64,000 bases of DNA from the NCBI RefSeq assembly GCF_927798095.1, contig NZ_CAKMMF010000001.1, positions 1 through 64,000 on the forward strand. Reading direction: 5' to 3'. The notes below the pieces were generated by a model. It ran no database searches. It was not told where the DNA came from and saw only the letters and a program-made list of their open reading frames with translations. How positions within the stretch are numbered: position 1 is the first letter of the stretch; every line of letters starts with the position of its first letter. The DNA comes from Paenibacillus plantiphilus. GTDB taxonomy: Bacteria; Bacillota; Bacilli; Paenibacillales; Paenibacillaceae. Positions 43,496 through 52,623 of this stretch are shown piece after piece. The translations under genes were made by a program, and so were the position numbers.

Positions 43496-43948
43496 TTATC
43501 GACAAATTGCATACAAACCTTTACCTTTTATGAGCAATTGTACGCAAACGTTCATAATCCCGCCCCATCCTTGATACATAACGCAAGACATTGTATATTC
43601 CATAGCGGCTGCGCTGGATTCCCGAATGAGATGATTCACCTTCCTCTGATTGGCGGCCGAGACCGTTGCATAGAAATGCTCGTCTCCGCCGTCATGCTCA
43701 TTGAAATACACCTTGCGATCCACAGCATCGAAGCGAACGGCTTTATTCATATTAATAATCGCATTCCGGTCAATTAGCTCGAAGCCCAAGTCTCCGAACA
43801 AGCCCACCAGCTCCCGTGTCGTCTGCGGGAAGCGATACGCAGCTCCGTCCGCAGTAATAAACAGCGGTCCTTCCTTTCTCGGCACGATCATGCAAACCTC
43901 CTCGATATTCACCTCTGCCCTCTCACCCGCTGCATCCAACATATACAT
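43496..43948 (-). CDS. LytTR-type DNA-binding protein
   Basis: About 150 aa. The centre has the LytTR pattern (ITADGAAYRFPQTTRELVGL, then FELIDRNAIINMNKAVRFDA). No response-receiver domain is present, so it is a stand-alone LytTR regulator. The C-terminal 40 residues are unusual, hydrophobic and Cys-containing. The ATG at 43948 has a GGGGGTGG site. It could bind direct repeats upstream of its targets; none were recognised. Confidence 0.75.
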   Translation of the reverse strand: MYMLDAAGERAEVNIEEVCMIVPRKEGPLFITADGAAYRFPQTTRELVGLFGDLGFELIDRNAIINMNKAVRFDAVDRKVYFNEHDGGDEHFYATVSAANQRKVNHLIRESSAAAMEYTMSCVMYQGWGGIMNVCVQLLIKGKGLYAICR

Positions 43949-44117
43949 ATCCGCCACCCCCATTGCCAGAGTCAGAGCGCCAACCATTCACGCCCACACC
44001 CCAAACAAGAACTTATGTTCCTATTATATCCCCCTTCTCTTGCTATTTCTACACCTTTCCCCCCTGCGTCTCCTTCAATTCAGCCGAACGAATTTCCCCT
44101 TCCAAACTGCACAGCAC

Positions 44118-44158
44118 AAAAAACGATGCTGTGAACACATCTGTGTTCTACAGCATCG
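44118..44158 (-). terminator. Terminator of prkA
   Basis: Minus strand: CGATGCTGTAGAACACA pairs with TGTGTTCACAGCATCG, then TTTTTT. Near-perfect stem 23 bases past the prkA stop. Confidence 0.9.
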
Positions 44159-44180
44159 CTTCAGCCAATCCCTGCTTCAA

Positions 44181-46076
44181 TCAACGGTTGAGCAAGCTCC
44201 CGACATAACGAAGAAGTTCATTGGAGCAGACCGAGCAATAGCCATGCTCATCCATCAGCCGCTTCGTCACCTCATTGATCCGTTTCAGCTGCTTCTCGTC
44301 CGGCGTTTTGGTGGACGTTGTAATCTTCACAATATCCTTCAAATCCGCGAACAGCTTCTTCTCGATCGCCTCGCGCAGCCGCTCGTGGCTGGCGTATTCA
44401 AACTTCTTCCCTTTGCGTGAATAAGAAGAGATTCGGATCAATATTTCTTCCCGGAACGCCTTCTTTGCATTCTCAGAAATACCGATCTGCTCCTCAATAG
44501 AACGCATAAGCCGTTCATCCGGGTCCATCTCCTCGCCTGTCAGCGGGTCTTTGATCTTCGCCCAGTTGCAATACGATTCAATATTGTCCAAATAGTTCTC
44601 GAACAGCGTTCTCGCCGATTCCTCAAATGAATAAACAAAAGCCTTCTGAATTTCCTTCTTCGCCAAGCCGTCATACTCCTTGCGGGCGATGGATATAAAG
44701 TTCAAATACCGTTCCCGCTCATCCTTCGTAATGGACGGATGCTGATCCAGGCCTTCCTTGAGTGCGCGCAGCACATCAAGCGCATTGATGCACTGCAGAT
44801 CCTGCTTAATAAGAGCGCTGGAAATCCGATTGATGACATAGCGGGGATCAATGCCCGACATCCCCTCTTCAATGTACTCGCTCTGCATCTCCTTCAGATC
44901 GGCTTCCTTATAGCCCTCCACTTCCTCACCGTCATACATCCGCATTTTCTTCACCAAATCCATACCCTGCTTCTTCGTTTCCTTCAATCGGGTCAGAATA
45001 GAGAATATAGCGGCGGCTCGAAGCGCATGCGGCGATATATGAATATGCTTCATATCGCTCTGGCCGATCAGCTTTGTATAGATCTTCTCTTCCTCCGACA
45101 CCTTCAAATTATAAGGGATCGGCATGACGATCATCCGCGACTGCAGCGCTTCGTTCTTCTTGTTGCTGATAAAGGATTTGTACTCCGATTCATTCGTATG
45201 CGCAATAATGAGCTCATCTGCCGAAATAAGCGCGAATCGGCCCGCCTTGAAATTCCCCTCCTGGGTTAGCGAGAGCAGGTTCCACAGAAACTTCTCATCG
45301 CATTTCAGCATCTCCTGGAATTCCATCAAACCGCGATTCGCCTTGTTCAGCTCGCCGTCAAACCGATAAGCGCGCGGATCAGATTCAGAGCCGAATTCCG
45401 TTATCGTCGAGAAATCAATGCTGCCCGTAAGATCAGCAATATCCTGAGACTTCGGATCGGAAGGACTGAAGGTACCGATACCGACACGGCTTTCCTCAGA
45501 GATAATGACACGCTCCACCATAACGTTCTCAATATTGCCGCCAAACTCTGTGCGCAGCCTCATCTGACAGGATGGACATAAGTTGCCCTCTATACGTACG
45601 CCCAGCTCCTTCTCCGCTTCCGAACGCAGCTCATGCGGAATCAAGTGAAGCGGTTCCTCGTGCATGGGACAGCCCTTTATCGCGTAGACCGCGCCTCGCT
45701 CTGTTCTTGAGAACTGTTCGAGACCGCGTTTAAGCATCGTGACAATCGTTGATTTCCCTCCGCTGACCGGTCCCATCAGCAGCAATATTCGTTTGCGGAC
45801 ATCAAGACGACGAGCCGACGAATGAAAATATTCCTCCACCAGCTTCTCGACCGAACGATCCAGACCGAAGATTTCCTGCTCAAAAAACTTATACTTCTTA
45901 TTACCGCCTTCCTCAGTCACCCCGTAAGACTCGATCATTTCATAGACACGAGCATGCGCAGTCATAGCTGGAGCCGGATCTCTTTTCAACATTTCGATGT
46001 ATTCCTTGAACGTGCCGGTCCACCCAAGCTTCTCGCTTTCCGCCTTGTACGCCGATATTCTCTTCAAAATGTCCAT
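44181..46076 (-). CDS. prkA: PrkA family AAA+ serine protein kinase/protease
   Basis: 631 aa. Walker A at 102-110 (GPVSGGKST), preceded by the PrkA N-terminal signature (FEQEIFGLDRSVEKLVEEYF), and a zinc-like CPSCQMR motif. The PrkA C-terminal region includes EKKLFADLKDIVKI. In B. subtilis PrkA affects sporulation and has been described both as a kinase and as an ATP-dependent protease. Start ATG at 46076 has GGGAGGAGG; the frame is open 20 codons further without a site. The usual partner YhbH is missing nearby. Confidence 0.95.
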   Translation of the reverse strand: MDILKRISAYKAESEKLGWTGTFKEYIEMLKRDPAPAMTAHARVYEMIESYGVTEEGGNKKYKFFEQEIFGLDRSVEKLVEEYFHSSARRLDVRKRILLLMGPVSGGKSTIVTMLKRGLEQFSRTERGAVYAIKGCPMHEEPLHLIPHELRSEAEKELGVRIEGNLCPSCQMRLRTEFGGNIENVMVERVIISEESRVGIGTFSPSDPKSQDIADLTGSIDFSTITEFGSESDPRAYRFDGELNKANRGLMEFQEMLKCDEKFLWNLLSLTQEGNFKAGRFALISADELIIAHTNESEYKSFISNKKNEALQSRMIVMPIPYNLKVSEEEKIYTKLIGQSDMKHIHISPHALRAAAIFSILTRLKETKKQGMDLVKKMRMYDGEEVEGYKEADLKEMQSEYIEEGMSGIDPRYVINRISSALIKQDLQCINALDVLRALKEGLDQHPSITKDERERYLNFISIARKEYDGLAKKEIQKAFVYSFEESARTLFENYLDNIESYCNWAKIKDPLTGEEMDPDERLMRSIEEQIGISENAKKAFREEILIRISSYSRKGKKFEYASHERLREAIEKKLFADLKDIVKITTSTKTPDEKQLKRINEVTKRLMDEHGYCSVCSNELLRYVGSLLNR

Positions 46077-46362
46077 GCCGTACCTCCTCCCGATACTAGC
46101 AGCTTCCACGCAACCATATGCCGTGCGGATAACCATCTATCAAACCATCCATCCAGCGATGCTGCTCGATAAATTGTTGAAGTACTACATTTCTATGCGT
46201 GTTCGCTCCGATAATTGCCCTATATTTTCGACGACAATTCCCCATAATTCGCACTTCCAGCACAAATTACGACCAAGCGGAGCATGACAGGCCCTCCGCT
46301 TCCAGACGGTCAACAGCCGCAGCGGAATATGATATACTTTGCTAAGAAAGGAGCGCTTGCAG

Positions 46363-47106
46363 GTGGCAGTCAATCACGAAACTGAGCTATATCAACCGAT
46401 TAAGCAATATTTTGAAGCGCAGGGCTATGAGGTCAAGAGCGAAATTATGCATTGCGACCTTGTCGCGATACACCCCGATAGCGGCGAAACGGTGCTTGTC
46501 GAGATGAAGAAGACCTTCACCCTATCCCTGCTGCTGCAGGGCATCGAACGACTGCGGCTGAGTGGTCAGGTGATGCTTGCGATCGAACGCAATCGGAAGA
46601 AGAGCGGCGCTCACAACCAACGATTCGGCGATCTGACCGAGCTCTGCCGCATGCTGGGGCTTGGCCTGATGACCATCACCTTCTTCAAGACCAAGGCGCC
46701 AGTCATTGAGCTGCTCTGCCAGCCAGGAGATCCGCCCATTCGCGGACAACGGCGCAAGCGTCAAACTCGACTATTGAATGAATTTCGAGAACGAAGCGGC
46801 GATTACAATATAGGCGGCAGCACAAGGCGCAAGCTGGTCACCGCTTACAGAGAGAAAGCGCTGCGGATCGCTTGGGCGCTTCATACGAACGGTCCACTGG
46901 CTCCTCGCAAGGTGGCAGAGCTGACAGGAGTTGCCCGTGCGCCCCAAATCCTTCAGCAGGATTATTACGGCTGGTTTCTAAGAGTCCAACGAGGCATCTA
47001 CCATTTGAAGGCTGACGGCGAGCTGGCCGTTGCCGAATACGCCGCTATCATTAATAGCTGGGCGGGGGCGGAATCTCCGGAGGCAAATCAGCGAGCGAAG
47101 GAATGA
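46363..47106 (+). CDS. DUF2161 protein with PD-(D/E)XK-like fold
   Basis: 247 aa. The N-terminal half reads as a restriction-endonuclease-like core: CDLVAIHPDSGETVLVEMKK with the D...ExK arrangement. The C-terminus has a winged-helix-like stretch (LVTAYREKALRIAWALHTNG). DUF2161 proteins are of unknown function. GTG at 46363 fits the AAAGGAG site; the frame opens eight codons earlier. It is monocistronic. Confidence 0.82.
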   Translation: MAVNHETELYQPIKQYFEAQGYEVKSEIMHCDLVAIHPDSGETVLVEMKKTFTLSLLLQGIERLRLSGQVMLAIERNRKKSGAHNQRFGDLTELCRMLGLGLMTITFFKTKAPVIELLCQPGDPPIRGQRRKRQTRLLNEFRERSGDYNIGGSTRRKLVTAYREKALRIAWALHTNGPLAPRKVAELTGVARAPQILQQDYYGWFLRVQRGIYHLKADGELAVAEYAAIINSWAGAESPEANQRAKE

Positions 47107-47146
47107 TCGGCGGCCTTATTCCCATCTTACAGTGTAAATTTAATAA

Positions 47147-47185
47147 AGCTGTCCCATTAGCAGATTAACTGCTGATGAGACAGCC
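47147..47185. terminator. Bidirectional terminator
   Basis: GCTGTCCCATTAGCAG pairs with CTGCTGATGAGACAGC between two convergent genes; two mismatches. Confidence 0.75.
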
Positions 47186-47227
47186 TTGTCCATATCCCGA
47201 ACCTCTGCGAAGCTCCTATCACCCTCA

Positions 47228-48343
47228 TTACTCTGATGGTTTAAACACATCCACCTCATTCAATAGATAGGAATCTCCCGATCTAATGAACTCAACATAA
47301 GCGATATAGTCAGAGCCTTTATGATAATAATAGAATTGCGCTGCCGAATCATCCTTGGCGTATTCAACAGAGACAAGCTTTCCCAAGCTAATGTTTGACA
47401 ATTGCTTGACTTCTTCACTCCATGCGTCAGAAGCATACTCATTCTCAGCCTCGTCCTGGCTGTCGAGTGCCAAACGGTCAACCATCGCTTTTTCAAACAA
47501 TTCTTTATTCGCTTTGCGACCGCTCAATTCATCAGATGCGCTTCTCTCGACAACCATGCTATCGATAACCGTTTCCATTTCCGCGCTATCCTTTTCTCTC
47601 AGCATAGCACCGAACGCTTTAACGACATCAACCATTTGAGCCTTTAGTTCTCTCGCTGCAAGATTTTCGTCGAAATCCTCATCGAGCCGAGTCAAGTATT
47701 TCTCCGCGGACTCATCCTCGAAGCTCTCCTCCCGCAATGAATTTTTCAAGGATGCCTGCCCGATCTCATCAACATCAATCAGGTATTGGAAGGAATCCTC
47801 AATGAAATCAAAATCCGCTGAGCCTATGATCGAATCAACGACCTCGCCGTACCTGTCCACGAAGAATAATGAAGGGAAGCCCGCATGACCGTAATAATTG
47901 TAGTATTCATCCTTTTTGTCCACCAGAACAGGGTAAGTGATCTCATGCTTGTCGATATATGCTGCAACTTCCTTATATTCATCTCGATTAATAACATTTA
48001 TGCCATAGACGTTCACCTTGTCCCTGTATTTCTCCTGGAGCTCTACCAATTTCGGCGCATCCTCATTGCAATAAGGACACCACGATGCAAAAAACAACAA
48101 AACCGTAGGCTTGTCACTGTAAAACACCTTATGTACGACATGATCCATTCCTGTCAGCTCGATATCCGGCGTCGTTTTCTTCGGAATCGGTTTGGTCAGC
48201 GCTGCGGATGAGCTTAATGCCCCTTTGCCACCCTCTTTGAGGGGCGCATATGTCGGCTTCTCATAGCTGGCAATCAAATAAATCGCCATGCACAGAATCC
48301 CCAATATAATAATAATCGTCACTTGTTTCTTGGAAATATGCAT
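47228..48343 (-). CDS. Membrane-anchored TlpA/thioredoxin-like protein
   Basis: 371 aa. One N-terminal membrane segment (8-25), then a thioredoxin fold (about 58-195) with active site CPYC (Cys89, Cys92) and cis-Pro region HAGFPSLFFVD. The C-terminal 170 residues are acidic and unrelated to known partners. It likely does thiol-disulfide exchange outside the membrane. Single gene. Confidence 0.88.
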   Translation of the reverse strand: MHISKKQVTIIIILGILCMAIYLIASYEKPTYAPLKEGGKGALSSSAALTKPIPKKTTPDIELTGMDHVVHKVFYSDKPTVLLFFASWCPYCNEDAPKLVELQEKYRDKVNVYGINVINRDEYKEVAAYIDKHEITYPVLVDKKDEYYNYYGHAGFPSLFFVDRYGEVVDSIIGSADFDFIEDSFQYLIDVDEIGQASLKNSLREESFEDESAEKYLTRLDEDFDENLAARELKAQMVDVVKAFGAMLREKDSAEMETVIDSMVVERSASDELSGRKANKELFEKAMVDRLALDSQDEAENEYASDAWSEEVKQLSNISLGKLVSVEYAKDDSAAQFYYYHKGSDYIAYVEFIRSGDSYLLNEVDVFKPSE

Positions 48344-48390
48344 GTTTGACTACTCCCTCTTGTTATGGTCACGGCAAAAAATGACTTATA

Positions 48391-48430
48391 AAAAAACTGG
48401 TATCCGCCTCATAACAAGGAAGATACCAGA
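48391..48430 (-). terminator. Terminator of the aminotransferase gene
   Basis: Minus strand: CTGGTATC, 17-nt loop, GATACCAG, followed by seven T. Located 27 bases past the stop. Confidence 0.75.
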
Positions 48431-48456
48431 TGCCTTCACATTCGTGGAATGAATGG

Positions 48457-49650
48457 CTAGCAGCGAGCTACAAACTCGCTCACAGCCTCAGCAAATCGTC
48501 TTATGCCGAGCTCCATCACTTCACCCTGCGTATAAGTAAAATTCAGCCGCGCCGTATTGCGCTGCGGCTCCTCCGCAAAGAAAGGCGCGCCCGGCACAAA
48601 TGCAACGCCTTTTGTTACCGCACAGCGAAGCAGCGCCTCTGCATCCAATCCTTCCGGCAGCTGCATCCATAGGAACATGCCGCCCTGCGGCTCTACCCAT
48701 GTTATATCCGGCAAGCTTTCACGCAGCAGCTTCTGCATATGCTGCATTCGTGCGCCATAATTATCGGCAATCTTGCGGATATGCGCATCAAGCGGGAAGT
48801 GGCGAAGCAACTGATCCAATGTCTGCTGGTCCAGCGAGCTGGAATGCAGGTCTGCAGCCTGCTTCGCCTTGGCCATCATTGCAACGACACTGCGATCCCC
48901 CATTGCCCAGCCCGTTCGGAGCGCAGGAGCTACCGTCTTCGAGAATGTGCTCGTATAGAGCACCCCGCCTACTTTCGCTTGCTCTGCCAAGGAGAATAAA
49001 GTTGGGAAATTCGCGTTGATATCAAATTGGATTTCACCGTAGGGGTCATCCTCCAGTATCGGCACACCATATCGCGCGCATAGATCAAGCAGACCTTTAC
49101 GACGCTCCAAGCTCCAGACTCGGCCTGTTGGATTGCTGAAAGTCGGAACGACATATACCATTCTGGGCTGATGCTCACGAATAAGCCGCTCCGCCTCCGA
49201 CATCACCATGCCGTCCTTGTCACTTTCGACCGCAATAACGCGAAGTCCGCTGAAGCTGAATACTTGAAGACATGCCAGATAAGTCGGATTCTCTACCAGC
49301 ACTACATCTCCAGGCTCAGTCATAACCCGAATGATCAGATCAATCGCCTGCTGGGAGCCAGTCGTTAGAATCATTTCATCCGGCGCAACCGTCATCCCCT
49401 TCTCTGCCATTCGCTGGCACAGCTGTTCCCGCAGAGGCAAATATCCTTCTGTCAGCCCGTATTGCAGCGAGCCCTTGCCCTCCGTGAATACGCGGTCGGC
49501 CGCTTCACGCACCGCCTCTATAGGAAATAACTCTTCCGCAGGCAGACCGCCCGCAAATGAAATAATTTCGTTCCCTTGCGTCAGCTTCAAAATATCCCGA
49601 ACAACTGAGGATTGAAGAGCTTCTACCCGTCTCGCAAACCGATACTCCAC
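48457..49650 (-). CDS. PLP-dependent class I/II aminotransferase (2-aminoadipate type)
   Basis: 397 aa. Features: ISFAGGLPAEELFP, TTGSQQAIDLI, NPTYLACLQ, PTFSNPTGRVW, ILEDDPYGEIQFD and the PLP Lys in STFSKTVAPALRTGW. Related to LysN and MocR aminotransferase domains but with no HTH. It should transaminate an amino acid with 2-oxoglutarate; the substrate is not evident. GTG start behind AGGAGG. Confidence 0.9.
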   Translation of the reverse strand: MEYRFARRVEALQSSVVRDILKLTQGNEIISFAGGLPAEELFPIEAVREAADRVFTEGKGSLQYGLTEGYLPLREQLCQRMAEKGMTVAPDEMILTTGSQQAIDLIIRVMTEPGDVVLVENPTYLACLQVFSFSGLRVIAVESDKDGMVMSEAERLIREHQPRMVYVVPTFSNPTGRVWSLERRKGLLDLCARYGVPILEDDPYGEIQFDINANFPTLFSLAEQAKVGGVLYTSTFSKTVAPALRTGWAMGDRSVVAMMAKAKQAADLHSSSLDQQTLDQLLRHFPLDAHIRKIADNYGARMQHMQKLLRESLPDITWVEPQGGMFLWMQLPEGLDAEALLRCAVTKGVAFVPGAPFFAEEPQRNTARLNFTYTQGEVMELGIRRFAEAVSEFVARC

Positions 49651-49814
49651 CTTACGTTCGCCTCCTCTATTTCATAAGACATATTTTACGCTCAAAAGGG
49701 TGAAGGGGCAACAGTCTGATTATGCCGACTCTATATTGAAATTTGGCTATGTAAGAATCCCGTCATCAGGTTGTTATTTGCTTGCCTGATTGCACTTTCT
49801 TATCAGTAACGAAA

Positions 49815-49849
49815 GCTAATGCATGCATTTCGGGAATGCATACGTTAGC
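49815..49849. promoter_or_regulatory. Inverted repeat upstream of LAS-type peptidase gene
   Basis: GCTAATGCATGCATT, 5-nt loop, AATGCATACGTTAGC: a 15-bp stem with two imperfect positions, 35 bases before the start codon. It may be an operator or a leader hairpin. No known regulator site is recognised. Confidence 0.45.
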
Positions 49850-49883
49850 CCCGACGTTAACATTAAGGAAGGAATGATGATAT

Positions 49884-50636
49884 ATGGCAGCAGGTCACAA
49901 TAATGTTGCAGCAGTCGGTACTAGCGCTTCAAATGCATACTTCACCAAAAGCTTTCTTAGTTCGTATAGCCAGGGCGTTTCACATGCTCAGGTAGTCATT
50001 CTTAAAGACAATCTGAGAACCTACAGAAAAAGCACTCCTTCCGATCTTTGGACGGGAATTGCGTCTTTGTCCGGCAATACATCCCCTTTATTCGATGCCG
50101 ACACAGGAGCGAATCTAGCCGTTTTCCAAAGAAACGAGGACTTGATTACAGATGGCATTTATGGTGCAGCTTCGCGAAATGCGATGCACCGGACAATCGG
50201 CCTTTCTTCAAAAGGCTGGGTAAGGGTCCTCAAGTCCGCTCCAGGCTACATGAATTACAATGACACGCCAAACGGATTGGCCGCAGATGCCGCATATAAG
50301 CTCGACTACAGTTGGGTAACGAGCACGACTAGAGATACGCTGCATGCTTTGGGGTATGACTTCTATTTGAACACCGGCAAAAAAATCGAGGTGAATGATG
50401 CTTCGCTAATTGACGGCGTACAGTCACCCGAGCACTCGACCCATAAATCCGGAAAAGAAATGGATATTCGAAATAATCGGATGACAGCTGCACAAGAAAA
50501 AAAATGGCTTGAACTATGTATCGCACACTCTAATGTTAAAAGAATCATCTTTCATACCAAGCATGGACTAACCTCAGGAAAAGTTGTTATTGATGCCCAT
50601 CATCAGGATCATTTCCATATCCATACATGCAATTAA
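49884..50636 (+). CDS. Possible LAS-type peptidoglycan peptidase
   Basis: 250 aa. Residues 70-105 resemble a peptidoglycan-binding repeat (GANLAVFQRNEDLITDGIYG). The C-terminal part has a His and Asp (PEHSTHKSGKEMDI) and a distal HQDHFHIH, the zinc-ligand pattern of LAS metallopeptidases such as MepA/D-Ala-D-Ala peptidases. No signal peptide is present, which is unusual for a wall enzyme and more like phage or contractile-system lysins. Good GGAAGGA site. Assignment is by motif only. Confidence 0.65.
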   Translation: MAAGHNNVAAVGTSASNAYFTKSFLSSYSQGVSHAQVVILKDNLRTYRKSTPSDLWTGIASLSGNTSPLFDADTGANLAVFQRNEDLITDGIYGAASRNAMHRTIGLSSKGWVRVLKSAPGYMNYNDTPNGLAADAAYKLDYSWVTSTTRDTLHALGYDFYLNTGKKIEVNDASLIDGVQSPEHSTHKSGKEMDIRNNRMTAAQEKKWLELCIAHSNVKRIIFHTKHGLTSGKVVIDAHHQDHFHIHTCN

Positions 50637-50780
50637 CGTTCCTCTATTCTTTCCGAAATAACGGAACTCCATTATGTAACCAACCGTTTTATTGCTCCTC
50701 AGCAAAAATATATCGTTTCGAACCCCTCCAGCCTCGCCATTAATCGGTCGCGGCTACTAGAGCCCATGCTGGGCGCACGC

Positions 50781-50819
50781 AAAAAATGACCATCCATTCT
50801 CACGCGAATGGATGGTCAT
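50781..50819 (-). terminator. Terminator of small membrane protein gene
   Basis: Minus strand: ATGACCATCCATTC / GAATGGATGGTCAT (14-bp perfect stem) followed by TTTTTT. It lies about 110 bases past the 63-aa gene and supports a minus-strand transcript. Confidence 0.85.
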
Positions 50820-50926
50820 CCCGGCATGCTGCCTCATCCGTTGTAAAACGGTATAGAGAGTGGCCCGATCAGCCTTTGTTGAAGCGATAACACGCTATTT
50901 CCTGCTTACGATGTGGCAGCCTCCCT

Positions 50927-51118
50927 CTAATTTTGATAAATGCGAATATGAAATATAGTCGGCACCGCCTGGTACGTAAATTCGTCAGAAATATATCCTG
51001 CGACGAATTTATTTATAGCACAAAATTTATCACTACAAAGAGTATCTTTGTACAGCATAAAAAAAATCAATATAGGCCATGCAATAAGTAGGATATAAAT
51101 AATTAACTCGGAAATCAT
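50927..51118 (-). CDS. Small membrane protein, 63 aa
   Basis: One hydrophobic helix at residues 3-23 (ELIIYILLIAWPILIFFML), then a Cys-containing polar tail. The ATG has GAGGTGAT at proper spacing, and a strong terminator follows. No family recognised. Confidence 0.6.
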   Translation of the reverse strand: MISELIIYILLIAWPILIFFMLYKDTLCSDKFCAINKFVAGYISDEFTYQAVPTIFHIRIYQN

Positions 51119-51303
51119 GCTCTATCACCTCAAACTCGTACGACTAGCATGCTACAATCTATGAATCATTTAAACGCTACATTATGAAGAAATTTTTGTT
51201 ATGCTTATCGTTAATGTATTCACCAAATAACTGTAACATCCCTTGAATTCAGTGTAACAACTTGTTCACAACTTTGCGCATTTTCTTTTTCAACCTACTT
51301 GGG

Positions 51304-51309
51304 TATAAT
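51304..51309 (+). promoter_or_regulatory. Candidate -10 box for 32-aa gene
   Basis: TATAAT, 26 bases before the start. No convincing -35 was found at the usual distance. Confidence 0.4.
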
Positions 51310-51335
51310 AAAAGGGTGTATGGGAGGTGTGCAGA

Positions 51336-51434
51336 ATGACAATTAACTTTCTAATCATAACGACGGTTACAGTACTGTTCCTCGTCGCTATTCTCACTTC
51401 GTCCTACAATGACGATAAGACCAAAGGACTTTAA
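51336..51434 (+). CDS. Small membrane protein, 32 aa
   Basis: A short gene: MTINFLIITTVTVLFLVAIL forms a membrane helix, with a charged C-terminus ending KTKGL. GGGAGGTG site, TATAAT box upstream, and a symmetric terminator directly after the stop. All parts of a transcription unit are present. Function unknown. Confidence 0.65.
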   Translation: MTINFLIITTVTVLFLVAILTSSYNDDKTKGL

Positions 51435-51441
51435 TCCTCAC

Positions 51442-51484
51442 AAAAAAAGCTTCCAGCGATTTATAATCACTGGAAGCTTTTTTT
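51442..51484. terminator. Bidirectional terminator
   Basis: AAAAAAGCTTCCAG and CTGGAAGCTTTTTT flank a 14-nt loop, between convergent genes. T-runs exist on both strands. Confidence 0.9.
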
Positions 51485-51495
51485 GCGTCATGGAA

Positions 51496-51747
51496 CTAGT
51501 TGCGACGCAGTTGGTACATATCGCTCATACATTCGGAACAAAGATAACGCTCTTTAAATTCGCTAACTTCATTTATGGACCCACAAAACACGCAACGCGG
51601 ACGGTAACGCTCCAAAATGATATGGTCACCCTGGACAAGAATTTCCACGGGGTCGCCTTCATTCATCTGATATCTTTTGCGCAGCGATTTGGGCAATACG
51701 ATACGGCCCAGTTGATCGACTTTGCGCACTACTCCAGCCGGTTTCAA
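51496..51747 (-). CDS. AbrB/SpoVT-type transition regulator with zinc ribbon
   Basis: 83 aa from a TTG at 51747. The N-terminus (KPAGVVRKVDQLGRIVLPKS) is the AbrB swapped-hairpin DNA-binding domain; the C-terminus has two Cys pairs (CVFC and CSEC), likely a zinc ribbon. AbrB-type proteins repress post-exponential genes. The frame is open to 51828, but family starts and the AGGAGAGGTG site favour the shorter form. Confidence 0.82.
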   Translation of the reverse strand: MKPAGVVRKVDQLGRIVLPKSLRKRYQMNEGDPVEILVQGDHIILERYRPRCVFCGSINEVSEFKERYLCSECMSDMYQLRRN

Positions 51748-52007
51748 AAACTTCACCTCTCCTGTGTCTATGATATGCAAGTCAGATACGAAACCATTGC
51801 ACGTATAAGTTTCGCTAGGTAGCTCCATTTTCCTTCCCCGTCTTTAGATTTTCTTAATATCCTGCAACAATGAACCTATGTAGCTGGGGAAGGTTTCCTC
51901 TACTAGCGAGATCTTGAACCAATTCGCGCATTCCGCAGCATCCGCTCCATACCCTATTACCCACATCACCTAAACCTTTAAACAAGAGAATGAAGGAGAA
52001 TGCAATT

Positions 52008-52472
52008 TTACTCCAGGCTGAAAAAATCATTCTGTCTCAACGCTTCATAAATAACAATCGCCGCAGAATTGGACAAATTAAGCGACCTCACCTTGTCCGT
52101 CATCGGCAGCCGGATGCAAGTATCGGGATGCGCATCCAGAATGGATTGCGGCAGCCCCTTCGTTTCTTTCCCGAATACGAAGAAATCACCATCCTCATAC
52201 GCATGCTCACAATATCGTTTGGATGAGCGCGTGCTTGCACAGAAAAACCTGCCCTCTGGATACAAGTCGCGCAGCTCCTGAAACGAATCATAATAATGAA
52301 TATTAACCGCATGCCAATAGTCAAGACCAGCCCGCTTGAGCGTTCGGTCATCCGTATTGAATCCCAGCGGGCGCACCAGATGAAGATGCGTTCCCGTTGC
52401 CGCGCAAGTACGCGCTATATTTCCCGTATTGGCCGGTATTTCCGGTTCAACAAGCACAATATGCAAGGACAT
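52008..52472 (-). CDS. trmL: tRNA (cytidine/uridine-34-2'-O)-methyltransferase TrmL
   Basis: 154 aa SPOUT methyltransferase: LHIVLVEPEIPANTGNIART, HLVRPLGF, GDFFVFGKETKGLP, and the C-terminal knot motif VRSLNLSNSAAIVIYE. It methylates the ribose of the wobble base in tRNA-Leu. Length matches the family. ATG at 52472 follows AGAGGTG. Confidence 0.95.
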   Translation of the reverse strand: MSLHIVLVEPEIPANTGNIARTCAATGTHLHLVRPLGFNTDDRTLKRAGLDYWHAVNIHYYDSFQELRDLYPEGRFFCASTRSSKRYCEHAYEDGDFFVFGKETKGLPQSILDAHPDTCIRLPMTDKVRSLNLSNSAAIVIYEALRQNDFFSLE

Positions 52473-52623
52473 TAATTCGCTGCACCTCTTCCTTATAAGA
52501 CGCCTGATTAAAAAGGCTGCCAATCGCAACAATTTTACACAGGTTTAACGTACCCTTAATCTAGTGAATAATGTTGCTTGCCATAATAGAACCAATATCA
52601 TACCTAAAAGGAGAACAGGAACG

